The notes beneath the pieces are model-generated. The model was given only the letters and a program-made list of their open reading frames with translations, did no database searches and was not told the origin of the DNA. 64,000 nt of DNA from Hymenobacter rubripertinctus (GTDB taxonomy: Bacteria > Bacteroidota > Bacteroidia > Cytophagales > Hymenobacteraceae), in NCBI RefSeq assembly GCF_003583925.1, contig NZ_QYCN01000004.1, forward strand, positions 269,014-333,013, given 5' to 3'. Positions 7,077 to 14,641 of this stretch are shown here, one piece after another. Numbering within the stretch: the stretch's first letter is position 1; every line of letters starts with the position of its first letter. Made by a program: the position numbers and the translations under genes.

Positions 7077-8453
7077 ATGCTTTTCTACACGGTCATGAAG
7101 CCCCTGGTGCAGGTGGCGCTACGCGTTTTCTTTCGCCAGCTCGAAGTCCGCCACCGCGAGCGGCTCCAGGGGCCGGGGCCACTGCTCATTGCCAGCAACC
7201 ACCCCAACACGCTCATGGACCCGCTGGTGGCCGCCGTGAACCGCCGCCAGCCCATCGCCTTCCTGGCCAAAAGCACGTTTTTTCAGAACCCGATTCTACG
7301 GGCCATCATGGAATCGGGCAACTCCATTCCCATCTACCGCCGCCAGGACCTGGCCACCGGGGCCGAAACCCTCTCGCCCGCCCAGCTCGAAGCCCAGAAC
7401 GAAAAGGCCTTCGGGCGCTGCTACGACTACTTCGATAAAGGCGGCACCATCATGATTTTTCCGGAGGGCACCAGCGTGTCGGAGCGGCGGCTGCGGCCCC
7501 TCAAAACCGGGGCTGCCCGCATTGCCCTCGGGGCCGAAGCCCGCCGCGACTTCCAGCTCAATCTGCACATCCTGCCCATGGGCATCAACTACTTCGACCC
7601 GCAACGGTTTCGGTCCGATGTGTTCGTGAACTTGGCCGAGCCCATCCGGGTGGCCGACTACGCCGACCAGTACCGCCAGGACCCCGAAGCCGCCGCCGAG
7701 GCCCTGACCGGGGAAATCCGCCGCCGCCTGGAGCAGCGCCTCGTCATCACCCGCACCGATGAGGAGGACGAGCTGGTGACGCAGGTGGAGCGCACGTTCG
7801 GCCAGCACCTGATCCAGGACGATGAGGAAACGCTCTACGACAACTTCCAGCTCAGCCGCACCCTGCTGCGGGCCGTGCGCTACTTCGAGCACCACGATGC
7901 CCCCCGCGTGACGCAGGTGCAGCAAAAGCTCCACGACTACCACCAGCGCCTGGCCGCCCTGGGCCTCACCGATGATGCCCTGGAAGCCCGCGGCCCCGCC
8001 AGCACCCGCCCGCGCCGCGCCCTGGAGGCGGCCGTGCGGCTCACGCTCGGCACCCCGCTTTACCTCTACGGCCTGCTCAACAACTACCTGCCCTACCGCA
8101 TTCCGTCCCTGGTAGCCCGCCGGGCCACCAAGGACGTGGAATTTGTGGCGCCTATTATGCTGGTCGTGGGTATGCTCACCTTCAGCCTGTTCTACCTGGG
8201 CCAAACGGCCCTGGTGCACCACGTCACTCAAAGCTGGGCCTGGACGCTGCTGTATCTGCTGAGCTTGCCGCTATCGGGGTTTTACGCGCTCAGCTACGCC
8301 AGCAACCTCACCGAGCGGCGGCGGCGGCTGCGGGCTCTGCGCTTGTTCAGCCGCCAGCGCCCCATGATGGAAGAGCTGCTGCGCCAGCGCGCCGCCCTGC
8401 TGCGGCTGCTGCGCGAGGCCCGGCTAGTGTATGAGGAGCGAAGTGCGCGGTAG
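7077..8453 (+). CDS. 1-acyl-sn-glycerol-3-phosphate acyltransferase-like protein
   Basis: A 458-residue membrane-associated acyltransferase of the PlsC superfamily, expected to acylate a glycerophospholipid precursor. The catalytic block is SNHPNTLMDP (about residue 42), the second block is SIPIYRRQD, and the third is FPEGTSVSE (about 133). The C-terminal half has two hydrophobic helices (around PIMLVVGMLTFSLFYLGQ and WTLLYLLSLPLSGFYAL) and ends in an Arg-rich helix. This long form with C-terminal membrane helices is common in Bacteroidota; its exact substrate is not known. The start at 7077 was chosen because it is the first ATG giving family-like sequence. A much longer open frame extends upstream across the antisense of the TPR gene and is spurious. 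Confidence 0.85.
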   Translation: MLFYTVMKPLVQVALRVFFRQLEVRHRERLQGPGPLLIASNHPNTLMDPLVAAVNRRQPIAFLAKSTFFQNPILRAIMESGNSIPIYRRQDLATGAETLSPAQLEAQNEKAFGRCYDYFDKGGTIMIFPEGTSVSERRLRPLKTGAARIALGAEARRDFQLNLHILPMGINYFDPQRFRSDVFVNLAEPIRVADYADQYRQDPEAAAEALTGEIRRRLEQRLVITRTDEEDELVTQVERTFGQHLIQDDEETLYDNFQLSRTLLRAVRYFEHHDAPRVTQVQQKLHDYHQRLAALGLTDDALEARGPASTRPRRALEAAVRLTLGTPLYLYGLLNNYLPYRIPSLVARRATKDVEFVAPIMLVVGMLTFSLFYLGQTALVHHVTQSWAWTLLYLLSLPLSGFYALSYASNLTERRRRLRALRLFSRQRPMMEELLRQRAALLRLLREARLVYEERSAR

Positions 8454-8503
8454 GGCACGGCGCAAACAACCGACGCTGAAGTGACCGGCGTAGACTACGC
8501 CGC

Positions 8504-8544
8504 GCTACCGGGGCCGCTGGCGCGGCGCAAGCGGCCCCGGTAGC
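8504..8544. terminator. Bidirectional hairpin between convergent genes
   Basis: A perfect 15-bp stem (8504-8518 with 8530-8544) and an 11-base loop lie 50 bases after the acyltransferase stop and 10 bases before the end of the convergent barrel gene. There is no T run, so termination efficiency is uncertain. Confidence 0.65.
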
Positions 8545-8553
8545 GGCCGGTTG

Positions 8554-9189
8554 TTACAGATCCAGCTTCAAACCCAGCGTCAGCACGGCAATATCTGCCA
8601 GTGAGAGGGCCCGGCGGTTCTGGGCGTAGCTCAGCAGGTACAGGTCGTTGGTGCCCAGCTCGTAGTAGCCCGAAAGGTTGCGGCGGTGGCCGGTGGCCCG
8701 GGCCGGCAGTGCGTAGCTCACCTGGCTGCCCACCAGCGGGCCGGTACGCACCCGGTTCGAAAACCAGTAATAATCGTCGGAATACTGGCCGGGCTGGCCG
8801 GGGTTGCGCAGGCCGCTGGTGAAGCTGATGTAGCCCCCCACCGATAATGGCTTCACCCATACTTTCGGGCTCAGAGGCAGCGTCCAGGGCGAATACCGGA
8901 TTTTTAACGAGAGAATGGTTAGAGCTTTGTCGGTGTATTTCTGGGGCACGTAGCCCACCAGCACGTCCGCGTCCAGGCGGTCGCGCAGGCTGTAGCCGGC
9001 TCCGGCAGTAATCATGCCCAGGCCGCCGCCGGTTTGCAGCACCAGATGGCGGGGCTGGTACCAGCGCGGCCGGGCCGGGGGGCGGGGGACTTCGGAAGCC
9101 GCGGCGGCCAGCGAATCGGGCGCGGCCGCACGGGCGGCCAGCGTGAGCGGGGCGGCCAGTAAAAGGGCGCAGAGCAGGGGCTTCAGCAT
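8554..9189 (-). CDS. Exported beta-barrel-like protein, unknown function
   Basis: A 211-residue protein with a strong signal peptide (MLKPLLCALLLAAPLTLAARA). It then has an alternating strand pattern (LVLQTGGGLGMITAGAGYSL, LDADVLVGYVP, LTILSLKIRYSPW, LSVGGYISFTSG) and ends on a hydrophobic/polar strand (IAVLTLGLKLDL). The terminal residue is Leu, not the Phe usual for barrels. This suggests an outer-membrane barrel, but no family is recognised. Its ATG overlaps the stop of the upstream phosphoesterase (TAATG), so the two are probably co-transcribed and translationally coupled. Confidence 0.65.
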   Translation of the reverse strand: MLKPLLCALLLAAPLTLAARAAAPDSLAAAASEVPRPPARPRWYQPRHLVLQTGGGLGMITAGAGYSLRDRLDADVLVGYVPQKYTDKALTILSLKIRYSPWTLPLSPKVWVKPLSVGGYISFTSGLRNPGQPGQYSDDYYWFSNRVRTGPLVGSQVSYALPARATGHRRNLSGYYELGTNDLYLLSYAQNRRALSLADIAVLTLGLKLDL

Positions 9190-10016
9190 TAGAAATTCAC
9201 TTGTTTAAGCCGAAATTCCTTGTCGCCCCACACGGTTACCACCACGTAGCGCCGCTTCTGAAAGGAGTAAGAGTTAACGTAGGTCACGCCGTCGTTGAAG
9301 GGCTGGTTGATGCCGTAGTCGTGGCGGTGGCCGTTCATCTCAAACACCAAGCGCGGGTCTTCGCGCAGGGCCTGGGCGTAGGCGTCGCGCACGGCCGGGT
9401 CGAAGTCCTCGTCCTGGGGCGGCACGTGCGACAGGATAACGTGGCGGCGGGTATCGGTGGCGCGGAGCTGCTGGTTCACCCAGGGCATGTCCGGAATCCG
9501 GCCGTTGAAGTTATACTCGCGGCCGTTGGTGTCGGTCATGATGAACTTCGTATCGCCGTAAACGAACGAGTAATTCAGGGGGCCGAAAATTTCCTGGTAC
9601 GCGTCGCGGCCGTTGGCTACGTGGTCGTGGTTGCCGATGACGGTGAGGTAAGGCACGCGCAGCTTGCCCAGCTGGTCGTCCACCCAGCGCATCTCGCGGC
9701 CCAGGCCGAAGTCGGAAATATCGCCCGACACAACCAGGAACTGAATGCCGGGCTGCTGATTAACGCTCTGAACGAGGTCTTGAACGTCGTCGTAGAAGCG
9801 TTGCGAGTCGCCGGTGAAAACGAAGCGCAGGGTGTCGGAGGCGGGCAGGGGCGTGGCCGCCAGCCGGGCCATATTCTGGGCGGTCAGGTCGCGCTGCTCT
9901 TGGGGGGCGCGGTGGTCATTGGGACTGAATTCCAGCATTTCGCAGGCGCTCAGCAGCAGGGCGGCCGCCACGGGCAGCACCGCCCGGGCAGGTAGGGTTC
10001 GGAAAAAGGGCAACAT
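9189..10016 (-). CDS. Calcineurin-like metallophosphoesterase lipoprotein
   Basis: A 275-residue protein that begins with a lipoprotein signal (hydrophobic stretch ending LLLSAC, Cys about 25), so it is probably anchored in an envelope membrane. The metallophosphoesterase signature motifs are in order: GDSQ (about 69), GDISDFG (about 98), GNHD (about 128), a later HVP, and GHRH (about 230). These bind the two metal ions. The natural substrate cannot be told from sequence. It is followed by a coupled barrel-like gene with a TAATG overlap. Upstream lies a 663-base divergent region containing a 23-bp hairpin. Confidence 0.85.
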   Translation of the reverse strand: MLPFFRTLPARAVLPVAAALLLSACEMLEFSPNDHRAPQEQRDLTAQNMARLAATPLPASDTLRFVFTGDSQRFYDDVQDLVQSVNQQPGIQFLVVSGDISDFGLGREMRWVDDQLGKLRVPYLTVIGNHDHVANGRDAYQEIFGPLNYSFVYGDTKFIMTDTNGREYNFNGRIPDMPWVNQQLRATDTRRHVILSHVPPQDEDFDPAVRDAYAQALREDPRLVFEMNGHRHDYGINQPFNDGVTYVNSYSFQKRRYVVVTVWGDKEFRLKQVNF

Positions 10017-10679
10017 ACTTTTGGCAAGGGCACACTACAACGGTCCCGCCGGCGGGCAGGGACCAGGCCTGTATACCGGCTAGCTGGTCGGAAGTTTGCC
10101 TCCGAAACCGGCTGCCGGCCTTCCGGAAGGCGTTCTAAGCGCCCGGGTTTCCGCTGTCGTACTGCCAGGCGGCTGTTCAGTCGGGAAAACCAATTCTGAA
10201 GACAATCTGGATAAACCTTGAGTTTCCACCATAAAAAGTGTTCGTCCCCTGCTTGCCTGGCCGGCTCCGGGAACCGGATGTCCTGCGGGCAGCGGCGGAA
10301 TAGGTAGGTTATTTTTTCCGGCGAAAAAAATAACCTACCTATTCCGCGTTAAGCCGACGAAGGGCCTCACGGCGCACGGTTGTCAGCTGCTGGGGTGTTG
10401 GGGTACGCGCCCGATGACCATGCGGCCCTTGCTCCCTGCCTGGGCGGGCAAATCGGCCAGCAGGACTGGCCTGGGTCAGGGCCCGAGTGAATGCCGGGGC
10501 GATACGAAAAAGCTGAACGGAGCGCGTTAGAGGGTACTTCGGCAGGGGCAACCGCGCTGGCAGAAAATACTTCCGCTCCCGCCGACATCACCAGACAATT
10601 AAAGCTGTTTCTTGCCAAACTTTTTGGCTTTGTGCCGCATTTCTTAGCTTTCCTCTCTCCTCTAAATCGGTTGCCCGGC
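10017..10679. other. Long divergent intergenic region between phosphoesterase and radA
   Basis: No gene is supported over 663 bases. It contains the perfect 23-bp hairpin at 10295-10347. The short open frames near 10339-10551 have no protein-like features. A promoter for radA should lie near its 3' end, but I see no clear TAnnTTTG match. Confidence 0.5.
10295..10347. repeat. Perfect 23-bp inverted repeat, family G (GGTAGGTTATTTTTT)
   Basis: The arms at 10295-10317 and 10325-10347 are perfectly complementary with a 7-base loop. The inner part (GGTAGGTTATTTT) recurs as a hairpin at 25873-25915. T runs on both strands make it terminator-like, yet it lies between two divergent genes where no terminator is expected. 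Confidence 0.8.
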
Positions 10680-12065
10680 ATGGCCAAAGTTAAAACGCTG
10701 TATTTCTGCCAGAACTGCGGTGCGCAGTCGGCCAAGTGGATCGGGCGCTGCCCCAGCTGCGGCGAGTGGAACACCTACGTGGAGGAAGTGGTGGAAAAAA
10801 CCGACCCCAATACGGCCGCCAACGCCTGGAAAGCCTCCTCCACGGTGGGCACTACCAAAGCCGCCAAGCCCAAGGCCCTGGGCGAAATTCTGTTCGAGGA
10901 AGAATCCCGCCTCAACACCCACGACGACGAACTGAACCGGGTGCTGGGCGGCGGGCTGGTGCCAGGCTCCCTGGTGCTGATCGGGGGCGAGCCGGGCATT
11001 GGCAAAAGCACACTCATGCTCCAGATTGCCATGCAGCTCAGCGGGTTGCGCATTCTCTACGTGAGTGGCGAGGAGAGCGAGCAGCAGATCAAGATGCGGG
11101 CCGAGCGCCTGGGCCGCCAGCATGAGGGCCTCTACATCCTCACCGAAACCAACACCCAGAACATCTTCCGCCAGATCGACCAGCTCCAGCCCAACGTGGT
11201 CGTGGTCGATTCCATCCAGACCCTGCACAGCACCCTGGTCGAGTCGGGGGCGGGCTCCGTGAGCCAGGTGCGCGAGTGCACCACCGAGCTGCTCAAGTAC
11301 GCCAAGGAAACCGGCGTGCCGGTGCTGCTCATCGGCCACATCACCAAGGACGGCTCCATTGCCGGCCCCAAAATTCTGGAACACATGGTCGACACAGTGC
11401 TCCAGTTCGAGGGCGACCGGCACCTGACCTACCGCATCCTGCGCACCATCAAAAACCGCTTCGGCTCTACTTCTGAGCTGGGCATTTACGAAATGCAGGG
11501 CGCGGGTCTGCGCCAGGTGAGTAACCCCAGCGAAATTCTGCTGAGCCAGCGCACCGAAATCCTGAGCGGGCTGGCCATCGGGGCCACGCTGGAAGGTAAC
11601 CGGCCCCTGCTGGTGGAAGTGCAGGCCCTCGTGACGCCGGCCACCTACGGCACGCCCCAGCGCTCGGCCACCGGCTTCGACGGCAAGCGGCTCCAGATGC
11701 TGCTGGCCGTACTCGAGAAGCGCAGCGGCCTGCGCCTGGGCCAGCACGACGTGTTTCTCAACATTGCCGGCGGCCTGCGCCTGGAAGACCCCGCCTTGGA
11801 CTTAGCGGTGTGCGCGGCCGTAGTCAGCTCCCTCAACGACATCCCTATCCGGGGCGAAATCTGCCTGGCGGCGGAAGTCGGGCTGAGCGGGGAAATCCGG
11901 GCCGTGAGCCGGCTGGACCAGCGGTTGAGCGAGGCGGAAAAGCTGGGCTTTGCGGAAATGTACATTTCGCAGTTCAACGCCAAGGGCCTTGACTTAGCCC
12001 GCTACGGCATCCGGGTGCATCCGGCAGGCCGGCTCGATGAGGTGCTGACGGGCTTATTTGGCTAG
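10680..12065 (+). CDS. radA: DNA repair protein RadA
   Basis: A branch-migration ATPase that helps process recombination intermediates. The 461-residue protein has an N-terminal C4 zinc finger (Cys 10, 13, 24, 27 in CQNC and CPSC), the RecA-like core with Walker A GGEPGIGKST (102-111) and Walker B VVVVDSIQTL, and the RadA-specific KNRFG motif (near residue 260). A C-terminal Lon-protease-like domain follows (from about 290, with HDVFLNIAGGLRLEDPALDLA). The length is normal for the family. The ATG at 10680 is chosen because the zinc finger begins ten residues later; upstream in-frame sequence is not conserved-looking. Confidence 0.97.
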   Translation: MAKVKTLYFCQNCGAQSAKWIGRCPSCGEWNTYVEEVVEKTDPNTAANAWKASSTVGTTKAAKPKALGEILFEEESRLNTHDDELNRVLGGGLVPGSLVLIGGEPGIGKSTLMLQIAMQLSGLRILYVSGEESEQQIKMRAERLGRQHEGLYILTETNTQNIFRQIDQLQPNVVVVDSIQTLHSTLVESGAGSVSQVRECTTELLKYAKETGVPVLLIGHITKDGSIAGPKILEHMVDTVLQFEGDRHLTYRILRTIKNRFGSTSELGIYEMQGAGLRQVSNPSEILLSQRTEILSGLAIGATLEGNRPLLVEVQALVTPATYGTPQRSATGFDGKRLQMLLAVLEKRSGLRLGQHDVFLNIAGGLRLEDPALDLAVCAAVVSSLNDIPIRGEICLAAEVGLSGEIRAVSRLDQRLSEAEKLGFAEMYISQFNAKGLDLARYGIRVHPAGRLDEVLTGLFG

Positions 12066-12073
12066 ACAAAGCC

Positions 12074-12100
12074 GGTGGCCGGTGGTACGCACCGGCCACC
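12074..12100 (+). terminator. Hairpin after radA
   Basis: A perfect 11-bp stem (12074-12084 with 12090-12100) with a 5-base loop starts 9 bases after the radA stop. No T run follows, so it may protect the transcript's 3' end rather than terminate. Confidence 0.45.
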
Positions 12101-12244
12101 CGTCCGCGTCGGCTCAATTGGTAAAGTTTAATTTTTTGCCACCGTTGTACCGAAAAAATACTGGAAGTGTTCAAAACTTTGGCCTTGCTGGAGTTGCCTC
12201 CTAAAAGTGGGTTGCCGGATTGGGCATTCTATAGGATTCCAACG

Positions 12245-12252
12245 TATCTTCG
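12245..12252 (+). promoter_or_regulatory. Putative -7 element (TATCTTCG)
   Basis: It resembles the Bacteroidota -7 consensus TAnnTTTG with one change, and has a TTG at 12220-12222 about 22 bases upstream. It would start the TlpA-like gene transcript about 90 bases before its ATG. Confidence 0.4.
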
Positions 12253-12351
12253 GACAAGGAATTGACTTTTACCGCGAAACCTCCCGCGTGTAAAACAAGG
12301 CTCTCCAACGTACGGGAGGGCACTTTTTAGACATTGCTACTGCTCCTTTCA

Positions 12352-13809
12352 ATGGCCCATAGATCTACATTCGTTACTGCCCTGATGTGGGCCGGGCTGC
12401 TGGTTGCCCCCTTGGTGGGGTGGGCCCAGGGCACGGTAGTGCTCACGGGCAAGGTAACCGGCCGCCTGTCCAACGACACCGTAGCCGTTTCAGTGCGGGA
12501 AAACCCCCTGGATGCCCGCGAGCAGATAACCTACGCCCGCCTCGATAGTAAGGGCGAGTTTCGGATGGCTCTCTCCGTGAGCGGACCCACCCGGGCCGAG
12601 CTGGTGTATGGCGACGATGTGACGGATATGTTCCTGGAACCCGGCAACCAGCTGGAGCTGCGCTTCAAGGATTCCGACCTGGCCGGCTCCATCCGCTACA
12701 AGGGCCGCGGGGCCGAGGCCAATAGCTTCCTGGCCGAACTGGGGGATAAATTTGTGGAAAACGATGGGTTTCAGGTCCTGCCCGATAACATCATGTTCTA
12801 CGAGGCCCCCTTCCTGTCCTTCCTCGACTACCGCCGCAAGGAGGAGCAGAAGTTTATGGAAAGCGGCACGGAGGGGCTCAGCAAAGCCTTCCGGGACTTT
12901 GTACAGGCAGAAATCGTCTATAGCTACGCCAACGACCGGCTGACCTTCCAGGATTTGCGCGAGCAGGTCGTAGCTACCGAGGGCCGCCTGAAAATGTCGC
13001 CCACCTACTACGACTTCCTCAACGACAAGGCCCTGACCGAGAACCCCTCGGCTATCCGCAGCGGGATGTACCAGGAGTTTCTGCTCAACTACATCCACCA
13101 CCTGGCCACCAGCAGCGGCAAGCAGCGCACCGACCCCGATTTTTACCAGGTGTGCTACGATTTAGCCAAAACCAACCTTAGCGGAGCCATTCAGCCCATT
13201 ATTATGGGGCGGGTGCTGAAAGAGTCGTTCCGGTTCGGGCACATCAAGCAGTCGGCCGCCATGCTGGAGAATTTCCGCTCCGTAGATGATCAGAACCAGT
13301 ATTATCCGGTTCTAAAGCAGGATTTTGAAACCCACAAAGCGTTTGCTATCGGCTCGCCGGCTCCCGATTTCCGGCTCGTTTCCTCCACCGGCGACACCGT
13401 GAGCCTCCGGCAATTCGCCGGTAAGTTGGTTTACCTTAACTTCTGGCGCACCACCAGCGGCCTGGCCCTGCGCGACCTGCCCTACGCGGCCGACCTGGCC
13501 AAGAAATTTGAAGGAAAGAACATTGTCTTCCTCAATATTGCCCTTGATGAAAACGACGGGGCCTGGCGGCAGCTGGTTATCAGCAAGAAGCTGCCGGGCG
13601 TGCATGTGCGCTCCTCCGGCGGGTTGCGCTCGGCCGTAGCTCACGCCTATGCCGTGCAGGATGTGCCCAGCTATTTCCTGCTGGCCGAGGACGGCACCTT
13701 CCTCAACACCCGCCCCAAACGCCTGAGCAGCCGCGCCGCCGTGGATGAAATCAAGGAGTCGTTCGGCAAAGCCAACACCTACAGCAGCACGCTGCCAGTG
13801 AAGAAGTGA
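12352..13809 (+). CDS. TlpA-like thioredoxin-fold protein lacking the redox cysteines
   Basis: A signal peptide (MAHRSTFVTALMWAGLLVAPLVGWAQG) is followed by an N-terminal beta domain like those of Bacteroidota TlpA/DUF4369 proteins, a long helical middle, and a C-terminal AhpC/TSA-Redoxin type thioredoxin fold (about 335-475: GSPAPDFRLVSSTGDTVSLRQFAGK). Where active family members have W-C-x-x-C, this protein reads NFWRTTSGLALRDLP, with no cysteine. It is therefore not expected to be a thiol oxidoreductase and may be a binding or structural protein. The ATG at 12352 is preferred over an in-frame TTG at 12334, because it places the basic n-region correctly. Exported to the periplasm or outer membrane. 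Confidence 0.8.
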   Translation: MAHRSTFVTALMWAGLLVAPLVGWAQGTVVLTGKVTGRLSNDTVAVSVRENPLDAREQITYARLDSKGEFRMALSVSGPTRAELVYGDDVTDMFLEPGNQLELRFKDSDLAGSIRYKGRGAEANSFLAELGDKFVENDGFQVLPDNIMFYEAPFLSFLDYRRKEEQKFMESGTEGLSKAFRDFVQAEIVYSYANDRLTFQDLREQVVATEGRLKMSPTYYDFLNDKALTENPSAIRSGMYQEFLLNYIHHLATSSGKQRTDPDFYQVCYDLAKTNLSGAIQPIIMGRVLKESFRFGHIKQSAAMLENFRSVDDQNQYYPVLKQDFETHKAFAIGSPAPDFRLVSSTGDTVSLRQFAGKLVYLNFWRTTSGLALRDLPYAADLAKKFEGKNIVFLNIALDENDGAWRQLVISKKLPGVHVRSSGGLRSAVAHAYAVQDVPSYFLLAEDGTFLNTRPKRLSSRAAVDEIKESFGKANTYSSTLPVKK

Positions 13810-13840
13810 AGAGTTGAGAGGGAAGGAATGCAGGAATTCG

Positions 13841-13946
13841 CAGAACTGTCATTCCGGACGAGGCGGGGAGTCGGGCTGGATTCGTTGGACCTAATCGTTC
13901 AACGGTTTGTCCTGGATTTCCCGCTTCGCCCGGAATGACAGTTCTG
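13841..13946. repeat. Inverted repeat, family B (CTGTCATTCCGG type)
   Basis: The left arm (13841-13869) and right arm (13919-13946) are near-perfect inverted copies of a sequence containing CAGAACTGTCATTCCGG. It lies between the TlpA-like gene and the ECF sigma factor gene. The same GTCATTCC core recurs at other intergenic hairpins in the window. Confidence 0.7.
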
Positions 13947-14017
13947 CTTTCCCCGCCCTCCCAACTCTTTTCTCCTGCTTCTGGCTTCCAGCTCCTGACT
14001 CCTGCTTATCTTTCCCC

Positions 14018-14641
14018 ATGTTCTTCCGTCGTCCTGCGCCCGCCGCCGAGCTGTCCGACGCGGAACTGCTCCGCCGCTACCACGCCCGGGGCGACGTGCA
14101 CGATCTGGGTACGCTTTATGAGCGGCACATGCCCCTGGTGCTGGCCGTGAGCCGCCGCTACCTGCGCGACGAAGCCGACGCCCAGGACGCCGTGATGCAG
14201 GTATTTGAGCAGTTGGTGGACAAGCTGCGCCGGCACGAGGTGGAAAATTTTCCGCCCTGGCTCCAGGTGACGGCCCGCAACCACTGCCTGATGGTGCTGC
14301 GCGCCCGGCAACGGGCGGGGCCGGCAGCGGGTGGGGCCTTGGTGGTGCACTTTCCCGACGCCGCCGGTATGGAATCGGCCGCCGCCCGGCATCAGGCAGA
14401 CGACGACCCCGCCGAAGCTGAGCAGCACGAACACCAGTTGCAGCAGCTGGAGCGCAGCCTCGCCGAATTGCCCCCCGGTCAGCGCCAGTGCCTGGAGCTG
14501 TTCTACCTCGAAAAGAAAAGTTACCGCGAAGTGGCCGCCCTCACTGGCCTCGACCTGAACGCGGTGAAAAGCCACCTTCAGAACGGCAAGCGCACCCTGC
14601 GCCGCCAGCTTCAGCCCGCCCCACCTCATGCTTCGCCCTGA
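14018..14641 (+). CDS. ECF-family RNA polymerase sigma factor
   Basis: A 207-residue sigma-70 family extracytoplasmic-function regulator. Region 2 covers about residues 12-85 (LLRRYHARGDVHDLGTLYERH, with ADAQDAVMQVFEQL as the region 2.2-like helix). Region 4 covers about 135-195 (LAELPPGQRQCLELFYLEKKSYREVAALTGLDLNAVKSHLQNGKRTLRRQL) with the helix-turn-helix. An Ala-rich linker lies between. The downstream gene overlaps by 14 bases and encodes a zinc-finger anti-sigma-like membrane protein, so they form a sigma/anti-sigma pair. Targets are unknown. The ATG at 14018 is chosen because upstream in-frame sequence is part of an inverted repeat. Confidence 0.9.
   Translation: MFFRRPAPAAELSDAELLRRYHARGDVHDLGTLYERHMPLVLAVSRRYLRDEADAQDAVMQVFEQLVDKLRRHEVENFPPWLQVTARNHCLMVLRARQRAGPAAGGALVVHFPDAAGMESAAARHQADDDPAEAEQHEHQLQQLERSLAELPPGQRQCLELFYLEKKSYREVAALTGLDLNAVKSHLQNGKRTLRRQLQPAPPHASP

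Noticed and set aside
5187..8453. A 1088-codon open frame across the end of the DAHP synthase, the TPR gene antisense and the acyltransferase
   Set aside because: Only the part from 7077 is protein-like. The rest is antisense to a gene with a signal peptide and TPR motifs; long empty antisense frames are expected in GC-rich DNA.
10339..10551. A 70-codon minus-strand frame in the radA upstream region
   Set aside because: Overlaps a palindrome, has no signal or domain, and no promoter or terminator fits it.
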